Source: a virus. From it: DNA of 37,024 bases. Positions 24,984 to 32,104 of the stretch are shown piece after piece. The stretch covers positions 1 to 37,024 of the IMG/VR virus record IMGVR_UViG_3300022542_000399; one strand, written 5' to 3'. A program made the position numbers and the translations under genes. Within the stretch, counting starts at the first letter, position 1. Each line of letters begins with the position of its first letter. The notes under the pieces are model-generated. The model saw nothing but the letters and a program-made list of their open reading frames with translations, did not search any database and was not told the origin of the DNA.

Positions 24984-25964
24984 TTAATTTGCTTGAAGTC
25001 GTCGTCTTAATAAATCTGTTAATTCATCTACTGTTAAAGTTTCCTTACCCATTTCTTCCTCTTCTTCTGGAAGGGCTGGTTCTTCTTCGCTTACGCTATC
25101 AGATGATAAATCGTGTTTGTATTTTGCGAGTTGAGCAAGTTTCTTTGCCTCTTTATCTGCAGTAGCCTTGTCTTTGTTATATGTCTCCATATCAAGAATT
25201 TCTTCTTCCTGCTTAACTTTTTCACCGGCCGCCTTAGCAGCATATTCTGCAGACTTGGCATCTGCCTCAGCTTTCTTAGCATCTGCCTCAGCTTTCTTAG
25301 CTTCCGCATCCGCTTTCATCATATCAATAACTTGAGTTAATGCCGTCTTAGCATCTTCTTCATCACCCATTTCATCAGCGACCATTTCTTCATCACCGAG
25401 ATCACCTTCTTCATCACCGAGATCACCTTCTTCATCGCCTAAACCAAGTTCATCGCCTTCACCTTCTACTTCTTGATTCTCTTCTTCGTCTTCTGGAATT
25501 GCACCCCATTCAACATCAATTATATCAAACTTATCTTTTAAATCGAATAGAACTTCAGCAATTTCAAATGTTGAATTTTCATCGTCATCGTCATCATCTT
25601 TACCTGCGAGAGCAGTTTCAAGAGCTTTTTCAAATTCTTCAGCTTGGTCAGCTTTTACATATACTTTAACCATTTCACCATTTTCATCTTCAAGACCAAA
25701 TGATACGGTATCATTTTCAACAGAAGCACTTTTTTCAGCGGATTTTAATTTAGAAATAACATCTGCTGAATCAAATTTATCTTCAACACCTTCACCAACT
25801 GTCATTCGTTTGAGTAGAGAATGTTTCTTTTTCTTCTTCTTTTTATTCACTTTTACTTTTTCGGTAGGTTCAGATCCCAACGGACTACGGACTCCAGCGA
25901 TATCGCCAGCACTTGTAGCACCTTCCGCAGCTTCTTCTTTGATTAATGTTCGCAATAATGACAT
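24984..25964 (-). CDS. Acidic repeat-containing protein, possible prohead core/scaffold
   Basis: 326 residues, very acidic overall, with a KKKKKKKH run near residue 42. A globular segment at about 75-165 (FEIAEVLFDLKDKFDIIDVEWG) is followed by heptad repeats EGDLGDE (2.5 copies), then KAEADAK repeats forming a long helix, then an acidic C-terminus with a final LTVDELTDLLRRRLQAN helix. Scaffold and prohead core proteins of T4-like phages have this kind of acid-rich helical composition. The N-terminus MSLLRTLIKEEA includes an IxE motif. An exact late box lies 29 bp upstream and AGGA precedes the ATG. Assignment is by composition and regulation only. Confidence 0.65.
   Translation of the reverse strand: MSLLRTLIKEEAAEGATSAGDIAGVRSPLGSEPTEKVKVNKKKKKKKHSLLKRMTVGEGVEDKFDSADVISKLKSAEKSASVENDTVSFGLEDENGEMVKVYVKADQAEEFEKALETALAGKDDDDDDENSTFEIAEVLFDLKDKFDIIDVEWGAIPEDEEENQEVEGEGDELGLGDEEGDLGDEEGDLGDEEMVADEMGDEEDAKTALTQVIDMMKADAEAKKAEADAKKAEADAKSAEYAAKAAGEKVKQEEEILDMETYNKDKATADKEAKKLAQLAKYKHDLSSDSVSEEEPALPEEEEEMGKETLTVDELTDLLRRRLQAN
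25261..25302 (-). repeat. 21-bp tandem repeat coding KAEADAK units
   Basis: Two adjacent 21-bp units differing at the last base, with a degenerate third copy following. They encode the helical Lys/Ala/Glu/Asp heptads of the acidic protein. Confidence 0.85.
25387..25440 (-). repeat. 21-bp tandem repeat coding EGDLGDE units
   Basis: Two exact 21-bp copies (25387-25407, 25408-25428) and a partial third. Exact identity at DNA level indicates a recent slippage-type expansion in an acidic linker. Confidence 0.9.
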
Positions 25965-25992
25965 AATTATTTTCCTATTTCAGCATCTTATG

Positions 25993-26000
25993 TATTTATA
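25993..26000 (-). promoter_or_regulatory. T4-type late promoter box TATAAATA
   Basis: Exact box on the minus strand in the 153-bp gap, followed by a leader with AGGA and the ATG at 25964. Heads the block of acidic, charged and basic proteins plus the nuclease. The rest of the gap holds the terminator at 26061-26094. Confidence 0.8.
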
Positions 26001-26060
26001 GTGGTAACGCATACAATGCACGAATTTCGTGTTTGGTTGTGTAATGTATTTATGGCAGAC

Positions 26061-26094
26061 AAAAAGGAACCCAGCATCTTACGATAACTGGGTT
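26061..26094 (-). terminator. Intrinsic terminator after the 26118 gene
   Basis: On the minus strand AACCCAG, 13-base loop, CTGGGTT, then CCTTTTTG. It lies 23 bp past the stop of the 26118 gene and just upstream of the late promoter at 25993, separating early and late blocks. Confidence 0.7.
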
Positions 26095-26117
26095 TATTTG
26101 AGACAAAATGTGGGGAT

Positions 26118-26441
26118 TTATAGAATTTCGGTACTATCAAGTTTGAATGTACGATATTTCACATTACTAATATCTGTATTCTTTGAATGTTCAGCCCATT
26201 TATCAAATGAAAATGTTGTTTTTGAGCAGTCTTTCACATATTGGTTATACTCTTTTAACATATCTTGTAATTGAATACGATCTTCTTCTGAAAGATCAGT
26301 CACATCAATTGCTTTTATGTTAGGTTTTGGAATGAATGTTGGAATGATGACACGTTCAGTGACTTCAAATCTGTCCATAGTTCCACTATCAGCATTTGCT
26401 TTTGTGTACCGTATGTTTTGAATTTCACCTTCTTTAAGCAT
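26118..26441 (-). CDS. Small protein resembling a WYL-type domain
   Basis: 107 residues. The layout EIQNIRYTKANADSG, R(x)VIIPTFIP, NIKAIDVTD and the final KYRTFKLDS strand is reminiscent of WYL domains (Y near the start, R, then YRTF at the end), which sense ligands or nucleic acid in bacterial regulators and phage proteins. Similarity is by eye and weak. The start at 26441 is preferred over 26477: it overlaps the upstream stop in a coupled arrangement and AAGGTG precedes it. Last gene before the terminator. Confidence 0.6.
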   Translation of the reverse strand: MLKEGEIQNIRYTKANADSGTMDRFEVTERVIIPTFIPKPNIKAIDVTDLSEEDRIQLQDMLKEYNQYVKDCSKTTFSFDKWAEHSKNTDISNVKYRTFKLDSTEIL

Positions 26442-26742
26442 CGACAATTTCACCTTCTGTAGCATCAGCTGCATCATTTGCTGCTGTCGCTTCAGCCTTT
26501 GCCGCTTCTACTGCAGCCTTTGCCACTTCTGCCGCTTCTTTCTCTCTGCGAATTGTAGTGATGATTTCACGAGAAAGGTCACGTTGTCCAGCTTGAACCA
26601 ACATTAATTCAGATTTGATATCTGATTCTTTTTGACGCCACTCATTGTAAAATTCAACTAAACGTTTTACATCTTCCGACATATCGCTTACTGCATAAGG
26701 TACTTCATCAACGTTAATAATTGAAATTGCTTCTACTTTCAT
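26434..26742 (-). CDS. DUF6447-like small helical protein
   Basis: 102 residues. A short beta start (ISIINVDEVPYAVSDMSEDVKRL), then a helix rich in charged residues ending LMLVQAGQRDL, fits my memory of DUF6447, a small phage family of unknown function. The tail is an Ala/Lys/Glu helix (AAEVAKAAVEAAKAEATAAN), likely coiled coil. Ribosome binding site AGGAG. It has its own perfect sigma70 promoter, so it is likely expressed strongly and early. Its end overlaps the following gene. Confidence 0.55.
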   Translation of the reverse strand: MKVEAISIINVDEVPYAVSDMSEDVKRLVEFYNEWRQKESDIKSELMLVQAGQRDLSREIITTIRREKEAAEVAKAAVEAAKAEATAANDAADATEGEIVDA

Positions 26743-26766
26743 TCTATTCTCCTATTTTATATTTGT

Positions 26767-26795
26767 ATTATATATGTATTCTGTATTTATGTCAA
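26767..26795 (-). promoter_or_regulatory. Perfect-consensus sigma70 promoter
   Basis: Minus strand TTGACA, 17-bp spacer, TATAAT, every base matching consensus. It lies between the helicase stop (26796) and the ATG at 26742. Confidence 0.92.
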
Positions 26796-28115
26796 CTAAA
26801 TTTGCATAAGGTCAATTAACCCTTTGCCACTTGGTTGATTTAAAAAATCTTCACTACCATTTTTTGCTTTTGGGCTCTTTAAGTTTAATGGAGTTGTATG
26901 TCCTCCACCATCAGGGTCTGTAATTCTCAATGATGACCCATCCCATTTTAGATATATTGTTTTACCCACACCATCACTTGATCGTGTTTTAAGGAACATA
27001 AATGCAATTTCCCCATTTGCTCTCATCGCATCATTCATTATAATGGAAATGTATACATCTGTTGTGTTAATTTTACTTATGCCACCTGCAATGTGGCTAT
27101 GGTTCAAATCTGTTTGTCCGACCGCAGTCCTATTTTGTTGAGCTGCTGTAATCATAAATGCGTTATAATCATTTGCAATATTACGTAATTGTTCTGCAGC
27201 CGCTTTATCTTTCTCGAACACATTATCAGCTGATATGAATTCATTTGTACCCATCAAGTCAAGGTAATCAACAATAATTGCATCTGGAGTATATCCATAT
27301 GTTAGTTCAAATTCTTTTAAGTATGCTCTTATATCATTCGAATTGGACCCAGCGTTCATATACTTAATAGTGATTTCGCCCATATTTTGTATAGCTGATT
27401 CAACCTTTGTAGCAATTTCACTAATCTTATATTGCCACCCTGCAGCCGAAATACCTGTGACCATACTATCGTATCGTAATGATACCATCTCTTCTGATAA
27501 TTCAAGCGAAATATAAAGAACATTCAATCCTTGTTGAGCGAAGTTTAATCCAAGGTTAGCCATAGCAATAGATTTACCACCACCAGAGTTAGCAGAGAAT
27601 AATAACATCTGCTTACGAACGATACCACCATTTAAAAGTTCGTCAACCTCTTTCCAATTTGTAGAAGTTGTTTCTTCTGTATTTGCTAATCGTCTTAATC
27701 GCTCTTCAGGATCATCAGAATATAATAATCCCAAATCTCTATTAAGAGAAACAGTTATTGCATCTCTTATTATTTCTTCGACTTTACCATAATCTCCTTT
27801 ATCAATTAAAGCAGGAGATGATAGGATTGCTTTTTCAATAGCTTTTCGTTTACAAAAAGATTCGATTTCATTTGAACAATATGAAACTTGATCTTTGGTG
27901 ACTTCTTGTATTTTTAGCTCAACACCAGTCTCGCCTTCTATTTGTGATTCTGTTGGTGTTGAATTATACTCATCGTAATATTTCTTGATAAAAGAAATAG
28001 TATTACGGAGTTCGGGATCAAAATATTCAGGTTGAATGATCGAAGCACATAAAGCAAATGTGTCAGCAGATGATATCAAATATTCTGTTAATAATTTTTG
28101 TTTTTTTATATCCAA
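26796..28115 (-). CDS. 41: DnaB-type replicative helicase, gp41-like
   Basis: 439 residues (T4 gp41 is 475). The N-terminal 110 residues resemble the DnaB/gp41 N-domain. The RecA-like core has Walker A SANSGGGKS (174-182), ISLE (202-205), Walker B AIIVDYLDL with D283, and a downstream QQNRT motif with ISKINTTD, as in hexameric SF4 helicases. It unwinds DNA at the fork and pairs with a primase (gp61-type, not in this window). It has its own sigma70-type promoter upstream. No primase domain is fused to it. Confidence 0.92.
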   Translation of the reverse strand: MDIKKQKLLTEYLISSADTFALCASIIQPEYFDPELRNTISFIKKYYDEYNSTPTESQIEGETGVELKIQEVTKDQVSYCSNEIESFCKRKAIEKAILSSPALIDKGDYGKVEEIIRDAITVSLNRDLGLLYSDDPEERLRRLANTEETTSTNWKEVDELLNGGIVRKQMLLFSANSGGGKSIAMANLGLNFAQQGLNVLYISLELSEEMVSLRYDSMVTGISAAGWQYKISEIATKVESAIQNMGEITIKYMNAGSNSNDIRAYLKEFELTYGYTPDAIIVDYLDLMGTNEFISADNVFEKDKAAAEQLRNIANDYNAFMITAAQQNRTAVGQTDLNHSHIAGGISKINTTDVYISIIMNDAMRANGEIAFMFLKTRSSDGVGKTIYLKWDGSSLRITDPDGGGHTTPLNLKSPKAKNGSEDFLNQPSGKGLIDLMQI

Positions 28116-28144
28116 TGTATTCTTCTTATTATAGTTATGGATGT

Positions 28145-28173
28145 AGTATACAACAAGAACGAAAAACCATCAA
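28145..28173 (-). promoter_or_regulatory. sigma70-type promoter for the helicase
   Basis: Minus strand TTGATG, 17-bp spacer, TATACT, in the gap between the 28177 stop and the helicase ATG. Expected start near 28138, leaving a leader of about 23 bases. Confidence 0.7.
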
Positions 28174-28176
28174 CGG

Positions 28177-29166
28177 TTATACTTCTCGTATGTGAGGGAA
28201 AATGGTTTCTATTAGGTTATCATACCCAAATATTTCACTATTTGCATAATAAAATGAGAATGCAGCTTCGTTAATTCCAATTGGTGTTGGGTCAATGAAT
28301 TGGTCTGTGAGCTTATCATATATTGCATACGGACTATCTGCAAGAAGTATTATCACTTCTTCTGAGGTCATAGCTCGTGCAGCAACATCTGATGATGTTT
28401 TTATATTCTTGATATACACAGAAGAACTATCAACGATTGTTCCGTCTGTTAATTCGACTTTACTAATTAAATCAAAACTTCTGACTGTGTATAATTTGCT
28501 ATGGAGCAATACCTTATCAAAGTCAGACCAAGGTGAAATAATAGATGGTGTGTCATCAACTGTATATGTCAAATCGGTTACATCACCATTTGGAGTTGTA
28601 AATGAAAGTGTAACATCAATATTCGTAGAATCATCTAATGTCGCAATTGATAATCTTGAACTTGATGTAAGTTGGAATGGTTCTATACCATCAGCCACAG
28701 TCGCGACAACACGAGAGTCATCAATAATAGGTCGGGAAGACCGAGCTATACATTGTGCAACACCAGATTCAGTTCGTGAGAAGTTTAATATTAAAATATT
28801 TTCATCTTCAATCACAATTGAATCAGGTTCAATCTCCACAAGCTCAACTTCACTTCCAGATGATTGTCTTTCACCAAATACTTGAACTGAAGGATTTACG
28901 CCAAGGTTGTGTTCAACTCTCCATTGAACAGTCGCAACGGATTGTGTGTGGTTATATAATATTTTCCGTTGTGTCCAATCAGACAATCCAGAAACGGCAT
29001 CTGGAAACGTTCCACGAATAAAATCTTTATGTGTAGCAATCTCAAAAAGATTACCTCGGCAACCATCAGTGATTACGCACCGCCCGACCGTCTCCAATCC
29101 TTTCAAGTTTTGGAGTATATCTATTTCACGGTCACACACATCACACTTATAAACGACAATAGCCAT
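28177..29166 (-). CDS. Conserved phage protein with N-terminal zinc ribbon
   Basis: 329 residues. Residues 7-40 contain CDVCDRE, then CVITDGC, a four-cysteine zinc ribbon. A conserved stretch follows (LSDWTQRKILYNH, RVEHNLGVNPSVQVF), which I remember from proteins of many T4-like aquatic phages without a known role. The remainder is beta-rich and could be structural. It starts two bases after the LSm-like stop and shares its operon. Possibilities include a virion-associated protein or a nucleic-acid-binding factor; context among early genes does not decide. Confidence 0.7.
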   Translation of the reverse strand: MAIVVYKCDVCDREIDILQNLKGLETVGRCVITDGCRGNLFEIATHKDFIRGTFPDAVSGLSDWTQRKILYNHTQSVATVQWRVEHNLGVNPSVQVFGERQSSGSEVELVEIEPDSIVIEDENILILNFSRTESGVAQCIARSSRPIIDDSRVVATVADGIEPFQLTSSSRLSIATLDDSTNIDVTLSFTTPNGDVTDLTYTVDDTPSIISPWSDFDKVLLHSKLYTVRSFDLISKVELTDGTIVDSSSVYIKNIKTSSDVAARAMTSEEVIILLADSPYAIYDKLTDQFIDPTPIGINEAAFSFYYANSEIFGYDNLIETIFPHIREV

Positions 29167-29168
29167 AA

Positions 29169-29453
29169 TTAAACCAATGCAAGCCCTGTTGTTTGTTCAA
29201 GATATCCAGCTTCAAGTTCTTTGGCGATTTCACCATTTGGTCTACCGACGATAGCTGACTTTTCAAGTTCAAGGTCACCGTCAGGATTGCTTGCAAGTAG
29301 AGGAATAAGTGTAATACTCATTTGTCCACCAGGACCTGGACCAATTGCAACTACACGAGGTTTTACTAATGTAATGGTAGTTTCTTTTTCTTCACCAATT
29401 CTAGAAATTACTTCTTCACCAGTGATTAATTTGTATACTTGAACTTCGGACAT
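29169..29453 (-). CDS. LSm/Hfq-like small protein
   Basis: 94 residues. VYKLITGEEVISRI, the LVKPRVVAIG strand, ITLIPLLA and the C-terminal LEAGYLEQTTGLALV follow the layout of the phage LSm-like family known from aquatic phages (Sm fold, ring-forming). Such proteins probably bind RNA, but their phage role is unproven. Ribosome binding site AGGAG. It follows the membrane protein gene and precedes the zinc-ribbon protein, in a transcript likely starting at the 29791 promoter. Confidence 0.7.
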   Translation of the reverse strand: MSEVQVYKLITGEEVISRIGEEKETTITLVKPRVVAIGPGPGGQMSITLIPLLASNPDGDLELEKSAIVGRPNGEIAKELEAGYLEQTTGLALV

Positions 29454-29483
29454 GTTTGTCTCCTATTATTATTATATTTATTG

Positions 29484-29762
29484 TTAGAATCTGATTACCA
29501 TAGCATACAGGTCTAATGGGATAAAAAACCCGTTTAATGCCATTAATGGCTTGTCTTTCATAGCAAACGCTGCCACCAACCAAATGATGTGTGCGATAAA
29601 AAATCCAACAAATGCCCAAGCAGATGCTGAAAAAGCTATTGAAAATGATATCATGATTGCACTAATATACATATTGATATTAGCAAACCACTTGATTCTG
29701 TTTAACCAAACAGAATCTGTTTGTAAATGGTAGAGTAAATAATCAACCGCATGAAAAAACAT
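29484..29762 (-). CDS. Small three-TM membrane protein
   Basis: 92 residues with hydrophobic segments near 28-45 (ANINMYISAIMISFSIAF), 48-67 (AWAFVGFFIAHIIWLVAAFA) and 75-92 (LNGFFIPLDLYAMVIRF), and a His/Tyr-rich start. No family recognised. It is the first gene behind a perfect sigma70 promoter, so an early membrane function such as superinfection exclusion or transport modification is possible, but unsupported beyond context. Ribosome binding site AAGGAAGAG. Confidence 0.7.
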   Translation of the reverse strand: MFFHAVDYLLYHLQTDSVWLNRIKWFANINMYISAIMISFSIAFSASAWAFVGFFIAHIIWLVAAFAMKDKPLMALNGFFIPLDLYAMVIRF

Positions 29763-29790
29763 AACTCTTCCTTATTTTGTATAATCGTAT

Positions 29791-29819
29791 ATTATAGAGG
29801 TTTATATTAAAGATGTCAA
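29791..29819 (-). promoter_or_regulatory. Perfect-consensus sigma70 promoter
   Basis: Minus strand TTGACA, 17-bp spacer, TATAAT. The -35 overlaps the last codons of the 29802 gene. Expected start near 29784, giving a leader of about 22 bases to the ATG at 29762. Confidence 0.9.
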
Positions 29820-30383
29820 CAATTCATCATATTCGGGGAATACTGAAGCCCGAACAGCGTAATAAAATGGGATGTTGTATAAGATAATCTCTGATTCATT
29901 TTGTATACCCTCAATTAGGTTTTTTGATGTATATGTGTATTTTAACAAATCTGCAATAACTTGAACTGCTTCATCATTATTCCCACCAAGTTGTTCGAGT
30001 ATAGTATCGAACGCTTGCTTATAATCTTCATTTGAATTCGCAACTTCTTTATTATAAAAGAACTTGTACCCATTTGTTGGGAACACGTAGAACATTTCAT
30101 CACTCTCATTCACTTGAATATTTGCAGGAGAACTTGAAGCAAAGATGGCACGTTGGCGGAGATTTCTTATTTCATTAGTAAACGCTTGATTGAATGTTTC
30201 TATAAAATCATTCTTCTTTTTGTGGAGGCGAACTTTAACTTTATGTATATCGTTGTAGGTCATTGGAAGACTTTTAACCAATGGTAACCCTTCCGATTCA
30301 GTAATAAAATCAGAACAATATTCTACAATCACGTGAAATTCGTTAGTTGTAGTGGCTGGGTGAAGAATGTCGTTTATTAGCAT
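29802..30383 (-). CDS. Conserved hypothetical protein behind an RBS hairpin
   Basis: 193 residues, no known domain recognised. Distinct segments are KVKVRLHKKKNDFIETFNQ (helical, basic), NLRQRAIFA, YVFPTNGYKFFYNKEV and IPFYYAVRASVFPEYDELL. I recall similar conserved hypotheticals in T4-like phages without a function. The ribosome binding site AGGAGG is ideally spaced but lies in the arm of a perfect 16-bp inverted repeat whose loop carries a late-promoter box, so its translation is probably controlled. Its 3' end contains the -35 of the next gene's promoter. Confidence 0.7.
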   Translation of the reverse strand: MLINDILHPATTTNEFHVIVEYCSDFITESEGLPLVKSLPMTYNDIHKVKVRLHKKKNDFIETFNQAFTNEIRNLRQRAIFASSSPANIQVNESDEMFYVFPTNGYKFFYNKEVANSNEDYKQAFDTILEQLGGNNDEAVQVIADLLKYTYTSKNLIEGIQNESEIILYNIPFYYAVRASVFPEYDELLTSLI

Positions 30384-30385
30384 AT

Positions 30386-30430
30386 TAGTTTCCTCCTATA
30401 TTTATACTACAACGATATAGGAGGAAACTA
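30386..30430 (-). promoter_or_regulatory. Perfect 16-bp inverted repeat sequestering an RBS
   Basis: Arms TAGTTTCCTCCTATAT (30386-30401) and its exact complement (30415-30430) around a 13-base loop. In a minus-strand transcript the 3' arm contains the AGGAGG of the 29802-30383 gene, paired with CCTCCT of the 5' arm. The repeat lies wholly between the 30439 stop and the 30383 start. Confidence 0.85.
30399..30406 (-). promoter_or_regulatory. TATAAATA late box inside the RBS hairpin
   Basis: Exact box on the minus strand at the loop and 3' arm boundary. A transcript begun about six bases downstream would lose the 5' arm but would also keep only part of the AGGAGG. This spacing to the ATG (15 bases) is shorter than at the other late boxes here. 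Confidence 0.5.
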
Positions 30431-30438
30431 TATTACTA

Positions 30439-30681
30439 TTATACGTTATTGTGGAATGTTATTCCGTCGATTAGCCGATTAGCTTCAGCTATAACTTTTG
30501 GAACCATATAACTTGGACCAAGTTTAATTTCGTTAATAAGATAACAATAATTAACTTGATGGTTATGCAATTCAGTGCCAATAATATTTTTGGCTCCAAA
30601 TTGTTGGGTAGCTTTCGAAAAAGCATGATTCAGGTATTTGATAACCTGGTCTCTATTGATTATTTTTGACTCATACGCCAT
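30439..30681 (-). CDS. Small hypothetical protein (80 aa)
   Basis: Not recognised. The sequence is mixed charged and helical (MAYESKIINRDQVIKYLNHA), with a central strand-like HNHQVNYCYLINEIKLG and a helix VPKVIAEANRLIDG. AAAGGG precedes the ATG. It is the first gene after the promoter at 30743, whose leader is about 55 bases long. Confidence 0.6.
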   Translation of the reverse strand: MAYESKIINRDQVIKYLNHAFSKATQQFGAKNIIGTELHNHQVNYCYLINEIKLGPSYMVPKVIAEANRLIDGITFHNNV

Positions 30682-30742
30682 TTTATTACCCTTTTCAGGT
30701 GGTTACTACATGTTACAACACAATGTCGCAACTCCAAAATTA

Positions 30743-30771
30743 ATTATCATCTAATTGATGAAGAAAGTCAA
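30743..30771 (-). promoter_or_regulatory. sigma70-type promoter for the 30439 gene
   Basis: Minus strand TTGACT, 17-bp spacer, GATAAT. The -35 overlaps the 3' end of the 30768 gene. Confidence 0.7.
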
Positions 30772-30971
30772 CTCTTTTTTCTAGTCCCTATTTCTCGGTG
30801 CATTTTCATTTGAGTATCAAGGGTGATATCTAAGTCTATCAATAATGCATACGCATCATCATACATTTGTCGCATTACGTCACTATCTACATGTCTCTCA
30901 AAATTCTCTACATATGTTAGTAATTGAAAATCAAGATAATTAAGAAGAGCATCCTTTTCGTTTTGAGTCAT
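30768..30971 (-). CDS. Small helical hypothetical protein (67 aa)
   Basis: Acidic, all-helical looking (TQNEKDALLNYLDFQLLTYV, then SDVMRQMYDDAYALLIDLDI) with a basic end (GTRKKS). No family recognised. It starts eight bases after the RNA ligase stop without a clear ribosome binding site, so translation probably depends on the ligase being read. Confidence 0.55.
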   Translation of the reverse strand: MTQNEKDALLNYLDFQLLTYVENFERHVDSDVMRQMYDDAYALLIDLDITLDTQMKMHREIGTRKKS

Positions 30972-30979
30972 ACATGTAT

Positions 30980-31954
30980 TTAGAACTCATTGTATTTGTC
31001 CATGAAAAACTTCTTTGCACGTGACGTAACTAATTTTGCTACATCCTTCCACTCAAGGTCATTTGCCTCCACAGTATCAATTTCTTCCTTCTGTGTATCC
31101 TGACCAATCCATTTGAGATATTTGCCCATGTTTTTCATTTCAAAGTCGAGATGGTTTTCTTTCAAATGCTCAAGTCCTTGAACAAGGCGACCTTCCGTAA
31201 GAATGATATCGACACATTTTTCGATACTTTCTACTTTCTGTGGGTCAATCGTTGCAATCTTTTTACCTGATTTTTTCTTACCTGAATGCTTGTCGCCTTT
31301 AGTTTTAAACCACAATCCAGAATCATCAGGACGTTCGTCACAAGTCCAAACAATTCCTTCACCTATGCCTTTAACGCCAAATGAATATGACCAAGGACAT
31401 TGGTCCTCAACTTCTTTAGTTAGTTGTTCAAGTTTTTCGATAGCATCACCAGGATTTTTGAAGTCGATGGTAATTTGATAAGTGTCAATATCTAAAATAT
31501 TAAAGATGTTGAATGCATCAAGTCGCCAAAAATACTGATTGGGAACATATTCATCATTTACGTGAGCACCAAATATAACCCATTGTTTGTCTAATTCGCT
31601 AACACCAACACCACTCTGTATACCTTTACCTATCCATTCCCCATATATTGTAATATTGGCGTCAGTAATAGGAGTAATGCGGTCAAATAGTTTGTTTAGT
31701 TCATTATGAGGAATTTCTTCGACATATTTTGCAAAACCATAGTTGTCGCATGTTGGGCTGATAATCTGTTCACGAGATTGTGCTTGTATTTTTCCACTCG
31801 CAGACCTACGGATACCTGCATTCGTACCATGCAGCTTAACTGTACCTGTGAAGTGCTGAGTTGGTACTTCCGTTGGCCGATCTGTACGCTCAAAGTACAA
31901 CTGTACGGATTTGACAACATGTCGAAACTGTTCAATGCTTGAGAATTTTTTCAT
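30980..31954 (-). CDS. RNA ligase, Rnl2-type
   Basis: 324 residues (T4 Rnl2 is 334). Nucleotidyl transferase motif I K40 (TVKLHGTN), a later E106 in IYGEWIGKG (motif III region), motif IV EGIVW (199-203) and motif V WFKTKGDKHS with K217 and K219. It should adenylylate itself at K40 and seal RNA nicks, repairing tRNAs or other RNAs cut by host defences. The C-terminal third is the helical Rnl2-type domain. AAGGG precedes the ATG. It has its own promoter, divergent from the dCMP deaminase. Identity to Rnl2 proper or a related Rnl group is not settled by eye. Confidence 0.88.
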   Translation of the reverse strand: MKKFSSIEQFRHVVKSVQLYFERTDRPTEVPTQHFTGTVKLHGTNAGIRRSASGKIQAQSREQIISPTCDNYGFAKYVEEIPHNELNKLFDRITPITDANITIYGEWIGKGIQSGVGVSELDKQWVIFGAHVNDEYVPNQYFWRLDAFNIFNILDIDTYQITIDFKNPGDAIEKLEQLTKEVEDQCPWSYSFGVKGIGEGIVWTCDERPDDSGLWFKTKGDKHSGKKKSGKKIATIDPQKVESIEKCVDIILTEGRLVQGLEHLKENHLDFEMKNMGKYLKWIGQDTQKEEIDTVEANDLEWKDVAKLVTSRAKKFFMDKYNEF

Positions 31955-31993
31955 TGTTTACCCTTGAATTCTAATATGTGTTTGTGTATAATA

Positions 31994-32022
31994 AGCATAC
32001 TAAATTACATGGGAAAGGTCAA
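31994..32022 (-). promoter_or_regulatory. sigma70-type promoter for the RNA ligase (divergent pair, left)
   Basis: Minus strand TTGACC, 17-bp spacer, TATGCT; a second possible -10 TATTAT lies a few bases on. Leader of about 32 bases to the ATG at 31954. Confidence 0.6.
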
Positions 32023-32035
32023 CAAAAAATATATG

Positions 32036-32065
32036 TTGACTAACCCCTTTTGTTTGTTGTATATT
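32036..32065 (+). promoter_or_regulatory. sigma70-type promoter for the dCMP deaminase operon (divergent pair, right)
   Basis: TTGACT, 18-bp spacer, TATATT. It faces away from the ligase promoter, with 13 bp between the two -35 hexamers, and GTCAAC (32018-32023) and GTTGAC (32035-32040) form an inverted repeat. Confidence 0.65.
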
Positions 32066-32104
32066 ATCTGCTCATTGATAACAATAATAAATAGGATTAA
32101 CCTC

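Noticed and set aside
25261-25440. Short repeats as a CRISPR array.
   Set aside because: They are in-frame 21-bp coding tandems without spacers.
26045-26052. CATAAATA near 26047 and near 26785 (minus strand) as late promoters.
   Set aside because: Both miss the first base; the first lies in the gap far from a start and the second is inside the -35/-10 region of a perfect sigma70 promoter.
26434-26477. Frameshift between the DUF6447-like and WYL-like genes.
   Set aside because: Each has its own start, and the overlap from an ATG at 26441 is a normal coupled arrangement.
28295-28885. A 196-codon plus-strand open frame opposite the zinc-ribbon gene.
   Set aside because: It is antisense to a well supported conserved gene and looks like a mirror of its coding bias; no RBS or family features.
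31964-32104. N-terminal extension of the dCMP deaminase from an ATG at 31964.
   Set aside because: The added 47 residues do not resemble the family, the segment contains both divergent promoters, and the ATG at 32105 has its own RBS.
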